A stretch of 64,000 nucleotides of DNA from Nyssa sinensis (GCA_008638375.1 CM018048.1:248001-312000), one strand, 5' to 3'; positions 44,186 through 56,594 are shown, numbered from the stretch's first letter. A program made the numbers and translations. The notes: a model not told the origin generated them from the letters alone.

Positions 44186-44735
44186 AATCCTCATGTTATG
44201 GTGTTGTAAAGTCATAAATGAAAAAAGTGGTAATCTTGCCAACTCTCATTAATGGAATGTGTGCAGACGAGCAAGGATACACATTATCTTGTATTTATTA
44301 TTAATAATATAAAATTCTACTAAATATATAAAATATAATAAACACTTTCAATTCTTTATTTCTTATATATATTGCAATAGAAAACTATAACATCATTTTA
44401 ATACCGGAAATGTGTATATGGGATAAAACTCGCGTAATAGTTATGTATATATTATATAATTGAATAATTGGATAATATTCTATCAATCAAATTTATAAAA
44501 ATCTAAATTAAGTAATATAAAATAATTATTAATATCCTTTTTTTAATCTAAATAAATAGTAATAAAAATAATAATAAAATATAGAATAAGACTATTTATT
44601 TATAGAATTGAGTTCTTATGAAGTCTTTATGGACCTTCCTTTTTAGTTCTTATACTTGTATAAAACATTTAATTTAAATTATACATAAAATTTAAGATCT
44701 ATTTTTTTTTATAAGTGGGACTTAAAACGATTCTT
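44186..44735. mobile_element. hAT-derived fragment; its first 410 bp match the insert at 37709-38158
   Basis: 44186-44595 matches the gag insert nearly base for base. The part after it (agttcttatgaagtctttat, gtgggacttaaaacgatt) resembles the hAT element at 48660-48860 (atggagtctttatgaagcct, gtgaggcttaaagcgatt). This suggests a diverged member of that hAT family with ends lost. The gag insert copied only its first three quarters. Confidence 0.5.
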
Positions 44736-44904
44736 TTTTTTTTTTTTGTATTTTTTTAATATTTAACATTAGAGTCAATCTTTAGTATTGTTTAATTATG
44801 TAACTATATTTTAGTGATTGTAAATCATATCAGATGAGTAGTAAGTAGTCAATAAAAAAACACCACATCAATTAACCAAAATTTTGAATAATGAAACTTT
44901 ACTA

Positions 44905-44936
<32 letters not shown>

Positions 44937-46779
44937 TTTGAAATTTTGAAGTATATTTTGGACGCCCAGTGGAAGTCTCTTTAATATGACATTAAACTAT
45001 GATCTTTAGAGGAAAGGAATGGTGTGGAAATAGAGGGCCCTGTGGTATATCAATTTTGAACAATAATTTGTAACTGTTCTAATTCAACATTCCTTCTAAT
45101 AATCACAGGATCCAGTACAGTACCCAATAGGGTAGGGTTTTTTTATCATCTAGTATGGCAAGAAATAAAATGGTCATTTTCTTTCTCCTCTAGTAAGAAA
45201 AACTGCAACTATCACTTAGTTTTCTCTATCTATTGATTGGAATTTGTAGTTTTGATTCAATGAGACTTATCATGTGATGGATTTTGATGATTTTGTCAAT
45301 ATTAAAATAAAAAAACATTAAAGAGGTTAAAAGGTAAAGTTCTTGTTTCTTGACGTATCATCATTTAAGCAATGTTATAACTTAACAAAAACATTAATTT
45401 CTAACAAAAACATTTTTTAAAACTAATTGTTGTGATTTTTAGAAACTTCATTTGCTTAATCAATGCTTGGGATTGTTTTCTAATGCACTTTTATTCTAAT
45501 ATTTTTTGATAAAATCAAGACCGACTCCCTCATTAAATAAATAAAATAATTGCTTTAAATCCTACTTATAAGAAAAGTCTCAAATATTACATCAATTTAA
45601 GATTAATAAAAATGTAATTATAAAAAAGTGCATTGTTTATATAATATAATCTAAAATAGAATAATAAAAGTCTAATTTTATACGAAAAAGGCCCATAAAT
45701 TTTTCACAAAAAAAATCAATTCTATTTTTATATGTCTGCATAAAAACATCATGAATAATTATTTTATTTTACCTAATTTATATTTTTATAAATTTAGTAT
45801 TTTCAATTACATAAGAATTCTATTATTAAAATTTTATTCAACATATACATTTCTCCTATTAAGACAATATAATGAGTTTATATTACTATATATATTGAAA
45901 ACATATATATTATATAATTATTAAAATTTTATTTATATTTAAATTACTTAAAAATTTTATTCTATAAATTTTTTTAAATCATATTTTTATTAAAGATTTT
46001 TTTTTTATTTTTGCACCTCAAAAAGAAAAAGGAAAAATTAAAAAAAATCTTATGTAGAGTTATTACTTCAAGTATTTTGAGCTGACCTTGGACTAAACAA
46101 ATAAGTACAATTATGGTGGTAGTTTTTATTTTATTTTATTTTATGTCTCAATAATTGTTATGATTAATTATATTATCATCCAAAATTGAGAATTTTTCTA
46201 TTTTTTATGAAATGGAAGGTCTCTATTTGTGATTGTAAAAATTAAAAAATAATTAATTTTTATTTATAAAAGAACTGTATCTTTTTTTACTTGTGAGACA
46301 AATAGAAATGTTTTCATTTCTTTAAAATAGAGACACACTTAACCCATTATCTATATTAACATTCTTTTCATTCTTAAAAATACTTGAAATATTATTTTTT
46401 TTCTAAAAAAGAACAAGTAATGTCATTAAGTCACTATTCATGCAACATATATATATATATACACACTTTAAAAATATAAAGGCATTCATGTCAATTTCTC
46501 CAAACGTGTTTTTATATATTTTGAAAAATAAAATAACATAAAAATAATTTTAGAAATTTGATCAAATGACCATAATACATCCCTAAGTGTATCTTTTACC
46601 AAAAAAGAATAGAGATACAAACGTAACCAAACGGGCCCAGTTAAAGCAGAACAGACAATCTGCAAATATTTTAACGTTAATTTTCACCAAAGCATCTTAA
46701 TCTTACCCAAAGAAGCTTCTTCTATAATTTCTTTTTGCTTCTTTTTCTAATTGTAAAAATAAAATAATAAAATAATGAG
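44736..46779. other. AT-rich intergenic DNA upstream of the NT-C2 gene
   Basis: Very AT-rich, with TA microsatellites at 44905-44929 and near 46449-46462. I see no gene, RNA or transposon ends. The last few hundred bases should contain the promoter of the gene at 47188, but no unambiguous TATA box was picked out. Confidence 0.4.
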
Positions 46780-47187
46780 GTCATCTCCTTCAAAGGAGAA
46801 AGAAAGTGATAAACAGTACAACCTCTTCAGATCTGCTCTGCTCGCTTTATCCTCTCTTCGACTCATTCTTAAATTCAGTCACGAGTGTTAAATTCAAAAT
46901 CTCTGCAGATATTTGATCTTTCACTGCGAATTGGACTTGCATTGATCGACTGTGTCAAACTCATTGTTAGAGTTCAGTCTCTCTCTGTATCTGTTGGAGG
47001 GAGCTTTAATAGTTTAATTTTGAATTGGTTTTTGTCGTTTTCAAGAACACTGGTGATCTATCCAAATGAAATGGTGATTTTCTGGCAGAGTTCGCCGGAG
47101 CTCTGATAAGGTACGGATGTTTCCGGGTTGGCTCCGGCGAACCTTGAATTTCACAAAGAAGACGTGGAATTGAGGCGAAAAGCAAAG
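46780..47187 (+). promoter_or_regulatory. Probable 5' UTR of the NT-C2 gene
   Basis: The base composition shifts from AT-rich to CT-rich (ctctgctcgctttatcctct) and several short upstream frames occur (for example ATG 46885). ctctgataag|gtacgg near 47110 could be a 5' UTR intron donor. Extent is inferred from composition only. Confidence 0.4.
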
Positions 47188-50100
47188 ATGTTCAAGTCGG
47201 CGAGATGGAGGACCGAGAAGAACAAGATCAAAGCTGTCTTCAAATTGCAGTTTCATGCTACTCAGGTACCTTGAATTCATTTCCTCTAGTCCAACCAAAA
47301 TGTTGTTCTTGTTTGCGTATATATATACATGTATTCATCCAATTGATCAAAAGGAGTATTGGAAGATCGATTTTTTTTTTTTTTTCACATTGGTGGAGTT
47401 GAATGTAGCGGCAATGTGATTGGGAATGGAATATTTACCCTTAGTTTGTTTCTCGGGAAAAAGTTCAAAGGAAAAAGAAAATAAAATCAACACAGGCTCA
47501 GTGGAGTGGAATGTCTGTTTTTCTTGGATCTTAATCAATGGACAATCTAAGATTCGTATATTAATTATTATTCTCTTCTTTTGCCTCCATTTTCCTGAGA
47601 ACCTAACAGTGAATTAAGGTATAATGGGTTTGTTTGTTCAGGTGCCACTGTTACGAGAAGGGGATGCATTGATGATATCGGTGGTTCCTGCAGATGTGGG
47701 GAAGCCAACGGCGAGATTAGAGAAAGCAGCGGTTCGAGATGGAAGTTGTCATTGGGAGAATCCAGTCTATGAAACAGTGAAGTTTGTCCGGGAGCCAAGA
47801 ACGGGGAAGATTCATGAAAGAGTCTACCATTTTGTTGTATCAACTGTACGAAATGTTTGAAGTTTCTCTGTCCCTATTCTTTTCTTCCTCAACAAGTGAC
47901 TTATTTGTGTGAATTCATCTGATGGGTTCTTGTAGGGATCATCAAAGGGTGGTGTTTTTGGAGAAGTTTCTATTGATTTTGCCAATTATGCTGAGGCCAC
48001 TAAGCTTTCCTCTGTTTCTCTACCACTTAAGGATGCAAAATCTGAGGCTGTTTTGCATGTTAGTTCTATCTGTCTCTCACACATACACACTCATGCGCAT
48101 ACACATTTTTATGTCAAAAATGACACATTTCTTTGAAATTCAAATTCAAACTCTTCTGAAGACCTCACGGGGAAGATTCATGAAAGAGTCTACCATTTTG
48201 TTGTATCAACTGTACGAAATGTTTGAAGTTTCTCTGTCCCTATTCTTTTCTTCCTCAACAAGTGACTTATTTGTGTGAATTCATCTGATGGGTTCTTGTA
48301 GGGATCATCAAAGGGTGGTGTTTTTGGGGAAGTTTCTATTGATTTTGCCAATTATGCTGAGGCCACTAAGCTTTCCTCCAGGGCCGGCTCAATATAATTG
48401 GGGGCCTAAAGCGAGAAAGTAACAACTCTTAATTACTAAAGCTTTTTTAATATTAATATAAATTTTTATTTTGTTTCTTATATATATATATATTATATTT
48501 TAATTTTTGTAAGATAAAATTTGTTTGTTTTCCAACAAGAGAGATTTATGTATTGAATAAAACTCTACTAATAAATATTTTACATAAATTTTTTTTATCT
48601 TAATAGACAACAATAAAAAAAATTGATTATAATACGAATAAAATTATAGAATTAAATTATTTTCATGGAGTCTTTATGAAGCCTTTTTTATAGAGTTAGA
48701 TTTTTATTTATCTTAAACTTCTAGTTTCATTAAACTATAAATATATAAAATTTATGACTTTTTGTAGAGTTAGACTTTTATTAATCTTAGACTTTTAATT
48801 TTATTATACTATAGATAGCAAAAATTTGTCTTCTCTTTAGGTGAGGCTTAAAGCGATTTTGGGGCCTTTTTATACCGTTAGAGTTTTATTAATCTTAGAT
48901 TTCTAATTTCATTATACTATAAATACCTAAAATTTGGGGCTTCTTTTTAGGTGGGGCCTAAAGAGATTGCTTTGTTGGCCTTATCCTTGAGCCGGCCTTG
49001 CTTTCCTCTGTCTCTCTACCACTTAAGAATGCAAAATCTGAGGCTGTTTTGCATGTTAGTTCTATCTCTCTCTCACATATACACACGCATGCGCATACAC
49101 ATTTTTATGTCATAAATGACACATTTCTTTGAAATTCAAATTCAAACTCTTCTGAAGACCTCACTTGTCAATTTTGTATTAATTTTCAGATAGCAATGTT
49201 CATTAAAGTTTATTACTGTGTTCCAGTGGCCATATAGATTTCTCATGTGTTGTTGCTTTTGAAATAGGTTTCAATTCAGAGGATGCAGGAAAATGTTGAT
49301 CAAAGGTGAAAAAATTAAACATTACATTATGTTTCACTATGCTTTCAAGCCTTCCATTTTTGCACATAAGTATATTTTAAATATTAATTTAATTCTGGGT
49401 GTTTGCAGAGAGGCTGAAGAAAGCGAAAATGCAAAAATTAATTCCCAAGATAGGAGCTTGAAGTCACAATTAAGCAATGGTGATATGGATGGAAGCATCA
49501 AAAGCAATTCTACTGAAGTAAGGTCTCATCCCATCTTGCCAAAATCTAAATTCTGTTTCTCTTCTTCTAGAGAGGGGGCGGGTGTGTTAAAGAAACATTT
49601 ATTTGATTCCTAACAATTAGCGTAGTTGAAGAAATTAAAAAATCTCACATACATGGAGATCTTCAACAATCCGGTAGTTTTGCAGCTATGACACTGTTTA
49701 TTTCACAGAATGATTGATAGGAATAAGTTGTGTTTTTGTTCATTGTTTATAGGATGGGCATTTTAGTAAGACCATTTCCCACATTGCTGAGTTGAATGCG
49801 AACGGCAGGACATCTAGTGGATCTGATGTTACATTGTCAGGTTCTGAGAGCAGCTCTGGACTTGACACCCCATGGGAACTTGGACAGAAGAATAATAATG
49901 TTCACCAGGACCCCTCCAGATTTCTATCGTCGCTGGCTCATGTCTCAGTACCTGAGAAACCAACCCCTGATGTCTCAACAACAATCTATGAAGATCATCA
50001 GAGATCCCAATGGGAGTGGTTAGGAGGTTCTGCTCCTGAAGTTAGTACAGACGATTCATCAAGTAGTCCCAGAGACACCCTTTTAAGAGAAATCTCTCAA

Positions 50101-53100
50101 GAGTCTTCAGATATTGTGATTGAAAAGCTCAAAACTGAACTTGCTGTTTTTGCTAGGCAGGCAGAAGTGTCAAAGTTGGAACTACAGACTCTGCGAAAGC
50201 AGATTGTGAAAGAGAGCAAAAAGGGGCAGGATCTCTCCAGAGATGTTGGCAGCCTGAAAGAGGAGAGAGATACACTCAAGGAAGAATGTGAAAAACTCAA
50301 GGCCTTCCAGAAGCGTATGGATGAGGCAAAAGTTAAAAACAAGTTGCAGTTTGAGCGAGGGGATCCATTGGCTCTTATTGAAGATCTCAGACAAGAATTA
50401 AATTATGAGAAGGACCTTAACACCAATCTTCGGATACAACTTCAGAAGACACAAGAATCAAACTCTGAGTTGATTCTTGCTGTGCAAGACCTAGATGAAA
50501 TGTTGGAGCAGAAGAACAGGGAGATATTAAATCTTTCCAACAGATCAGCAACCATTAAGGACACTGGAGAGCTGCGTGAAACTAACTCCCGATCAGAAAC
50601 AGATGATGATGAAGAGCAAAAAGCACTGGAAGAGCTTGTTAAGAAGCATAGCGATACCAAGGAAGGATACTTACTGGAACAAAAGATCATGGACCTTTGT
50701 AGTGAATTAGAGATCTACAGGAGAGATAAAGATGAGGTAGAAATGCAAATGGAGCAGCTAGCCCTTGACTATGAGATCTTGAAGCAGGAAAACCATGATC
50801 TTTCATATAAACTGGAGCAAAGCCAGCTGCAAGAACAACTGAAGATGCAGTATGAATGTTCATCCTCTTATGCTACTATAAATGAACTTGAAACCCAGAT
50901 TGAGAACTTGGAAAATGAACTCAAGAAGAAATCGAAAGAATTCTCAGACTCTTTGGCCACCATAAATGAGCTTGAAACCCATGTCAAGAGTTTACAGGAA
51001 GAGCTGGAGAATCAGGCTCAAGGATTTGAAGCTGATCTAGAAACTCTTACACGAGCCAAAGTTGAGCAGGAGCAGAGAGCCATACAATCAGAGGAAACCT
51101 TGAGAAAGACACGATGGCAAAATGCTAATATGGCAGAGAGGCTTCAGGAGGAATTTAGAAGGCTTTCGATGCAAATCGCATCTACTTTTGAAGCAAATGA
51201 GAAGCTGGCTACGAAAGCACTGACAGATGCCAGTGAACTCCGTCTGCAGAAAAGTCATCTAGAAGATATGCTTCAGAAAGCAAAGGAAGAGTTCCAGTTA
51301 CTTAGAGACCATTATGACACAAAATTGCATGAGCTTTCCAGCCAGATAAGTTCAAAGACCAACCAAATAGAACAATTGCAGTCAGAAATTGAGGGTAAGT
51401 CAAAGCGGCTTGAACATCAAAAGAAACATGAGGAAGAAACTTGCGGGGTACTCTCACAGGAAAATCTAATGCTCAGAGCGGAGATTGAAAGGCTCAAAAC
51501 AGAGAATAATATCCTTTCTGAAGAGACAGAACAGAGAGAAACTTTGGAAGCTGAGTTGAAACGAATGAAGACATCAATGAAGGAAACTGAAATGCTGATT
51601 CAAAGAGGGAATCTGGAAAGGATTGAGATGGAAAGCATGATTGCTTTGATGACGAAGCAAGGAGAGACATCACTGATGGAATTAAACACTACGAGGAGTC
51701 TAAGGGATGGAAAGGAGTCAATAGTTGGAAATTTGCAATCGGAGCTGGAAACCCTTAAAGCACAGTGTAACGAATTGAAGCATTCTTTGTTTGAGGATGA
51801 GGTAGAGAAAGAGAAACTAAGGAAGCAGGTATTTCAATTGAAAAGTGACTTAAAGAAGAAGGAGGATGCATTCAACAGCATAGAGAAGAAGCTCAAGGAT
51901 ACCAACTGTCGATCAACAGTTTCAGATGGAATGAAAGCAACTTCAAGAAACAATAAATCTGCCGCTATTCCTCGTAGTTCTAAAGAGGCTGCGAATCTGA
52001 AGGACAAAATAAAATTGCTCGAGGTAATTTTGCAACTCCGTGTAGTATATTAAAATAGAAGTTATAACTTGAGCATGCTTGACACTAATTTTGCAACTCC
52101 GTGTAGTATATTAAAATAGAAGTTATAACTTCAGCATGCTTGACACTAATGGTAAATCAGGTTTAGAGAACGGATGTGTGAAAGACAATGGTTTGGAAAA
52201 TGAACAAATTCCCTTTGTCACAGTATTTTTAGAATAATTCAAATTTGATTTTGTTTGTGTTGTCGAAATTGTTTGCTTGAAGAGTTGATCACAGCCACAA
52301 GTGCAGCTGAAAATATGATGTTATTATGTGGCGCTGTACTGACAATGTTTTAATGACTAACAGGGTCAGATAAAGCTCAAGGAAACTGCTCTTGAAACCT
52401 CTACAAATTCATTTTTGGAGAAGGAGAAAGATCTTCAAAATAAAATTGAGGAGTTAGAAAGAAGATTGGAAAAACTCAATCAAAATAGTGCAAGTTTTTG
52501 TGAATGTGAATTACAAAAGGTTAGCAACTTGACAGTTCATACAATGCATTCGAATCACACATTTGCTAATAAAACCCAAGTTTACTAGTGTTTGTGGTCT
52601 GTGTTTCAGTTCAGGAACTGTTTAAAGCACATTGTGTGGAACATTTACTAGAAAGTATAAAGGGCAAAATTAACACAAAAATTAATTAAACTTTTTTGAC
52701 CTGCCTGTTTCCTAGCTATGATTGGGTTGTGAGGTGGAGAAGGTGGAGTCTTTTAAAAGCTAAGCAGACACTAATTTCCTCTTGATTTACTGTTTGGTTA
52801 AGTCAACGGAGTTCCTCTGTCAAATTTACATGTCAAAATTGTCAAGTTGCACTCTAGGAGGTGGAAAAGGTGGAGTCTTTTAAAAGCTAAGCATACACTA
52901 GTTTCCTCTTGATTTACTGTTTCGGCTAAGTCAACTCTCCTCTGTCAAATTTACATGTCAAAATAGTCAAGTTGGACTCTAGGACCAATTTCAATTTGTG
53001 CTTCTAAATAACATGCAGTTTTTTGTTAAGCAAATAATCCACTCAATGGTTTATCTTGGAATGCAGGTACCTAAAGATACTGAAGACATTACTTTGAATG

Positions 53101-53168
53101 GCAGTATGCCAGAAGAAATAAGAAATACAGCTGAAAATTTGAGCACGATAGCACTGCATATCCAATGA
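47188..53168 (+). CDS. NT-C2 domain / long coiled-coil protein (myosin-heavy-chain-related family)
   Basis: Spliced exons with GT-AG sites: 47188-47265, 47642-47845, 47936-48058, 49268-49305, 49409-49517, 49753-52023, 52364-52519, 53067-53168; about 1027 residues. Residues 1-148 form the N-terminal C2-type (NT-C2/EEIG1) domain: MFKSARWRTEKNKIKAVFKL, VPLLREGDALMISVVPADVG, WENPVYETVKFV and GEVSIDFANYAEATKLSS. A serine-rich linker follows, including SGSDVTLSGSESSSGLDTPW. From about residue 290 to the end it is almost continuous glutamate/lysine-rich coiled coil. Plant relatives of about 900-1100 residues share this layout; NT-C2 is thought to bind membranes and the coil to tether partners, but no precise function is known. 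Intron 3 holds a duplicated exon broken by a hAT element. Exon 8 ends in TGA before the conserved last exon, so the C-terminus is uncertain. Confidence 0.85.
47803..49164 (+). repeat. 366-bp tandem duplication of exon 2 end, exon 3 and intron DNA
   Basis: 47803-48168 is repeated directly at 48169-49164, the second copy being lengthened by the hAT element and its duplicated 8 bp. The copy includes the last 14 codons of exon 2 with its donor, intron 2, and exon 3 (48302 to 48378, resuming after the hAT). The copies differ at only a few bases (ggagaagt/ggggaagt, aaggatg/aagaatg). It happened before the hAT insertion, because the hAT sits inside the second copy. Confidence 0.93.
48379..49000. mobile_element. 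Non-autonomous hAT element, 622 bp, inside the duplicated exon 3
   Basis: Terminal inverted repeats are cagggccggctcaa and ttgagccggccttg (one mismatch). The 8-bp target duplication is perfect: ctttcctc at 48371-48378 and 49001-49008. Both are defining hAT features. The interior is AT-rich with repeated blocks (taaatatataaaatttatga, ggtgaggcttaaagcgattt) and no transposase. It lies in what is now a long intron. Inclusion of the broken exon would give a stop within about nine codons of the element edge. Confidence 0.95.
52026..52148 (+). repeat. 61-bp tandem duplication at the exon 6/intron 6 border
   Basis: aattttgcaactccgtgtag...gcatgcttgacacta occurs at 52026 and again at 52087, nearly identical. 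It begins two bases after the exon 6 donor, so it lies in the intron. Confidence 0.92.
52731..52984 (+). repeat. 127-bp tandem duplication in intron 7
   Basis: gaggtggagaaggtggagtc...gttgcactctag at 52731-52857 is repeated at 52858-52984 with about ten differences. Both copies are non-coding. Confidence 0.9.
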
Positions 53169-53371
53169 CAATTGCCTTTTAATGAAATGGTACGACTTAA
53201 TGTAACATTAACTTCATTTTCTTTGAGCCATTTAGCTCTACCTTTCTCCTGTTTGCGGGTACCAAGTTGAGGGTGATCCAGTCAAGGGCCGTTTCAACAA
53301 AACTGAACTTTAATTACTTATTAGAAAAAAACTTGTTGATTTTCTGACCATTTATTTCTTTATCCCTGCAG

Positions 53372-53618
53372 CAATGATGGCATTTTATCAGAGAAAGAAC
53401 GAGAAGCCTCTGCCATAAATACAAGAGATTTAAGAAGCCTTGGTGAATTATTAAATGAAATGGCATTACTGAAGGAGAGCAACAAATTAATGGAAGGTGA
53501 ACTAAAGGAAATGCAAGAGAGATATTCAGAAATCAGTCTCAAGTTTGCAGAGGTGGAGGGTGAGAGGCAAAAGCTCGTAATGACAGTACGCTACCTTAAG
53601 AATGCAAAAAGGAGCTAG
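53372..53618 (+). pseudogene. Conserved C-terminal exon of the NT-C2/coiled-coil gene, apparently out of frame
   Basis: After the acceptor ccctgcag at 53364-53371, the frame starting at 53373 encodes 81 residues and a stop: ILSEKEREASAINT, LLNEMALLKESNKLMEGELK, EMQERYSEISLKFAEVEGER and QKLVMTVRYLKNAKRS. This block is the usual C-terminus of the family. To be read in this frame the preceding exon must end in phase 2. The only visible donor downstream of exon 8 (53190) is phase 0 and lies after the in-frame TGA at 53166. So either the donor has been lost, a small exon or unusual donor is used, or the terminal exon is now untranslated. Confidence 0.6.
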
Positions 53619-55250
53619 TAACTATTCATTACAAAACTAGGAAAATTGGATACTATATATAGGTGAATCAGCTGGGTGTGTCCATGCCGAGATTCCAGAT
53701 TTGACAATTCCATCAGAGCCTTGTGGAGAATAAAATATTGTGTATATTGGTAATATATGTATATTTTTTTTTTCTTGCAGTTATGATTTGTCATCTCCAT
53801 TAAATATAATATACAATTAGAAAATAGTTTCCCCCTGTAGGTAAACAATGTGTATCAGTTGTCCATTCTATGTTCTTTCAATAATTTCTTTGTAGCTTCT
53901 TATGATAATTGTGACACTTCCATCAGTAATATATTTTTTTCATTTATTTTGTTAAAGATGATACAAATTGGCAATTCTATCCTCTTCCTAGCAGAATATC
54001 AATTCTTTAACTTCTCCTACAATTGTTTTTGCTTGATGATAGTTTATATTTCTAACTGAAGTCAGATTTGAGGTTTGAACATAAATTGCTTTATTCTGCT
54101 TGCACGCCTGTTGGGGCCATTAGCTAGAACAAGTCCTCTGAAGCAACCCCCCACTTTACATAGCTTTCCAAGTCAATATATAAATTAGTTAGAAAATCAG
54201 CCATAGCTCAAATGTCACTTTTCCAATTCAAGTTTGGCAGTTATATAATCTTTGTCAATATTCAGTAAATGCAAGGGGAAAACATGCGAACTTTAGGTAT
54301 TTGTAAAAGCAGTTTGGTCAAGTCTGGCTACATTCTCCTGCCATTTCCACTTGTTGATTCTATTCATGATAAGAAACTTTATTGTTCAAGGGATGTTCTT
54401 GTGGCAATCATAAAGGATATATAACATTTGATGACTTGAATTTTCTGGTGATTTTCTGCCCTCAATGAATTCTTTTAACTGTTGAAGGGCATCTGTCTGT
54501 TTTCCAATCTGAATTTGGAATTTCAGGGTTTCGTGGAACTATTTGTCTAGCCTTTGAGTTTTGATATTATAGGAAAATTCAGAAAACAGGCCCGGACCCT
54601 GTTTCTGAATTTAAAATATTTAATCAAAGAGTAAACCATAACCAGGCATCTTTTATGGAAATTTTTCTACAATGACCTTTTAGGATATAACTATCAGACC
54701 TGGACGTTTAATATCACAGTCATGGTGGGCACTTTCTCTACTCGTTTATGCCTGTGGACATAGTTATTAATCTGACAAGCCTATTATGCATATTCAATGA
54801 TATCAATATCATAGTCATGTTTCTGCAGATCAGTCAATTTTTGTTAGAATTGATAATTCTCATACACTCTAATCCTTTGTCGAATGGCAATTCAAGAGAC
54901 TCGACAACCATTCCTCCAGAGGAAGAATAAAATGAGCTGAGCGAGTATACAAGTCAGAGGAATACAGGTAAGGCATTGGTCTGCTAGAATTTCGGATTTC
55001 TTAGCTGTTGTTCTCTGTTTGACCTGCTTGTAGACCAATTGCAGGTGAGGAGAATTTCATCAGTTTCATCTGGATGCAAATTTCAGAAACTTTATTGTGA
55101 TACTGCCAGGCCAGCCAGCTGATTTGCAGAGTACTACTGATAATTCCAAAATGGCAGGTAGGCCTTCTGGTCAATCACATTTAGGAGAGTCATCTGCATT
55201 TGAAAATTGGTCCATGATATTGTGTCCTGCATTGCAGCTTTAGTGGTGGG
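53619..55250 (+). other. 3' flank of the NT-C2 gene, possible spliced 3' UTR
   Basis: No coding is recognised. Splice-like borders occur at ctgcag|atcagtcaat (54830), tacag|gtaagg (54967) and attgcag|gtgagg (55044), which could mark 3' UTR exons. The rest is AT-rich. Confidence 0.3.
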
Positions 55251-55319
55251 ATGTGAGTATAGAGTTAATAGGTCATTCTTAGGTTTAGATTACTCGAAAA
55301 GAAGATGAAAAAGAAGGAT

Positions 55320-55460
55320 ACGAGGTTAAAGGCTGGGATATTAAGGTTGGAAACTACTTAATATCCCACCCCACCCCCACGTCCCTCTTGGGGCTCGAAC
55401 CCCGGACATCCCCACTAGGGATGGCTAGGTGATATCAACTGAGCTAAAGCCCAATTGGTT
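55320..55460 (-). mobile_element. tRNA-derived SINE or tRNA relic
   Basis: On the minus strand, tagctcagttga (box A, 55446-55435) and ggttcgagccc (box B, 55401-55391) are about 45 bp apart with gggctt at the start, as in a tRNA. The intervening sequence does not fold into a clean anticodon arm, and a C/G-rich tail follows (ccaccccacccccac on +). It is read as a SINE head. No clear target duplication. Confidence 0.6.
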
Positions 55461-55470
55461 GGTGTTGTTT

Positions 55471-55560
55471 ATTAGGTTGCCATGTGTGACTTGATCTCGT
55501 TTAAAGTACTTTATTAGGTTGTCATATGTGACTTGATCTCGTTTAAACTACATATTTGGC
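55471..55560. repeat. ~43-bp tandem duplication
   Basis: ttattaggttgccatgtgtg...gatctcgtttaaa is repeated at once as ttattaggttgtcatatgtg...gatctcgtttaaa, two diverged copies. Confidence 0.85.
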
Positions 55561-56589
55561 TATGGAGAGATGTTTATGTAGTTTATTATATAGGTGCAAG
55601 TAACAAACTTTCTTCTACATATTTTTTTTTTTTGTTGAACTTCCTCTAAACTAATTGGTATAAAACTAGTACAATGAGAAAATGAAGAAGATTATATTAT
55701 TTGGCGGATATTGATGTTATTGGAAAGGCGGCTCCTTTGTGTATATATAATTTTTTTCCCCTAAACCTTATGAATTTGATTTCCCATATTAAACTTGTTC
55801 AATGGACAAATGAAGAAGGTTATATTATTTGGAGGATGTTGATGTAATAGGGAAAGTGTGACTATTTTATGTATATATAAAACTTTTTGCCCCAGACCTT
55901 ATCAGTTTGATGATTAATATAATCCATGTCCTCATCAGTGATAGGGATGAAGCCAGTATAAGTGACTATGAATCTCAGCTTTAGTGGGGGGCAACCGCTG
56001 GAGCACTGATCTCAGCCTATATATTTAATACAAGGGCATCTAATGTGACCTATATAGGAAAAGTGAGATAACTTTGTTCACTTTTTTAGTTGCTGCATTT
56101 AGCCAATATCAAAACTAAGTAGCTCGATTGTATTGATGATTAAAACATACTTAGCAACCATAAAGATGATTAGCTTAATTTTAATCGAGCCATTCAATTG
56201 TGTTAATTTTTAGGACAGCAAATAAACTTAAAAAGAATCTCTATGAAAATTTGTAGATGTAAGCCAAGAAAATGGTTAGAATTCATCTAAATTTTGCAGT
56301 TGTATTATTGCTCTCTCAAGCATTGTTTATTAGGTGGTTGATATATACCAATCCATAAATCAGGCCACATGGCTGAAAGATGGACGAATGTATGACAATA
56401 GCATTCACCTTTTTTCATATCATATATATTGTGTGATCCTGCTCCTTGCCATGGGGACTGCATCAAGGAATCTGATGCTAAATGTCCATAAAATAATCCT
56501 GACAGAGCTGATTTATCAACTAAAGAAATATGTTGAGCAATAAGTTTTGGGCATGAAAGTGAGTTATGAAAGACGGATATTCTATTTTG
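55561..56589. other. Intergenic, nothing recognised
   Basis: A short internal similarity is present (gaagaagattatattatttg near 55684 and gaagaaggttatattatttg near 55813). The overlapping frames at 56305-56595 have no family match. No gene is supported. Confidence 0.4.
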
Positions 56590-56594
56590 TTTCA

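Noticed and set aside
50097..50690. Minus-strand frames opposite the coiled-coil exon
   Set aside because: They are antisense shadows of the long exon 6; its coding frame is open for 757 codons.
55391..55446. Possible functional tRNA gene on the minus strand
   Set aside because: Box A and box B fit, but a proper acceptor stem and anticodon arm cannot be built, so a SINE head or relic is more likely.
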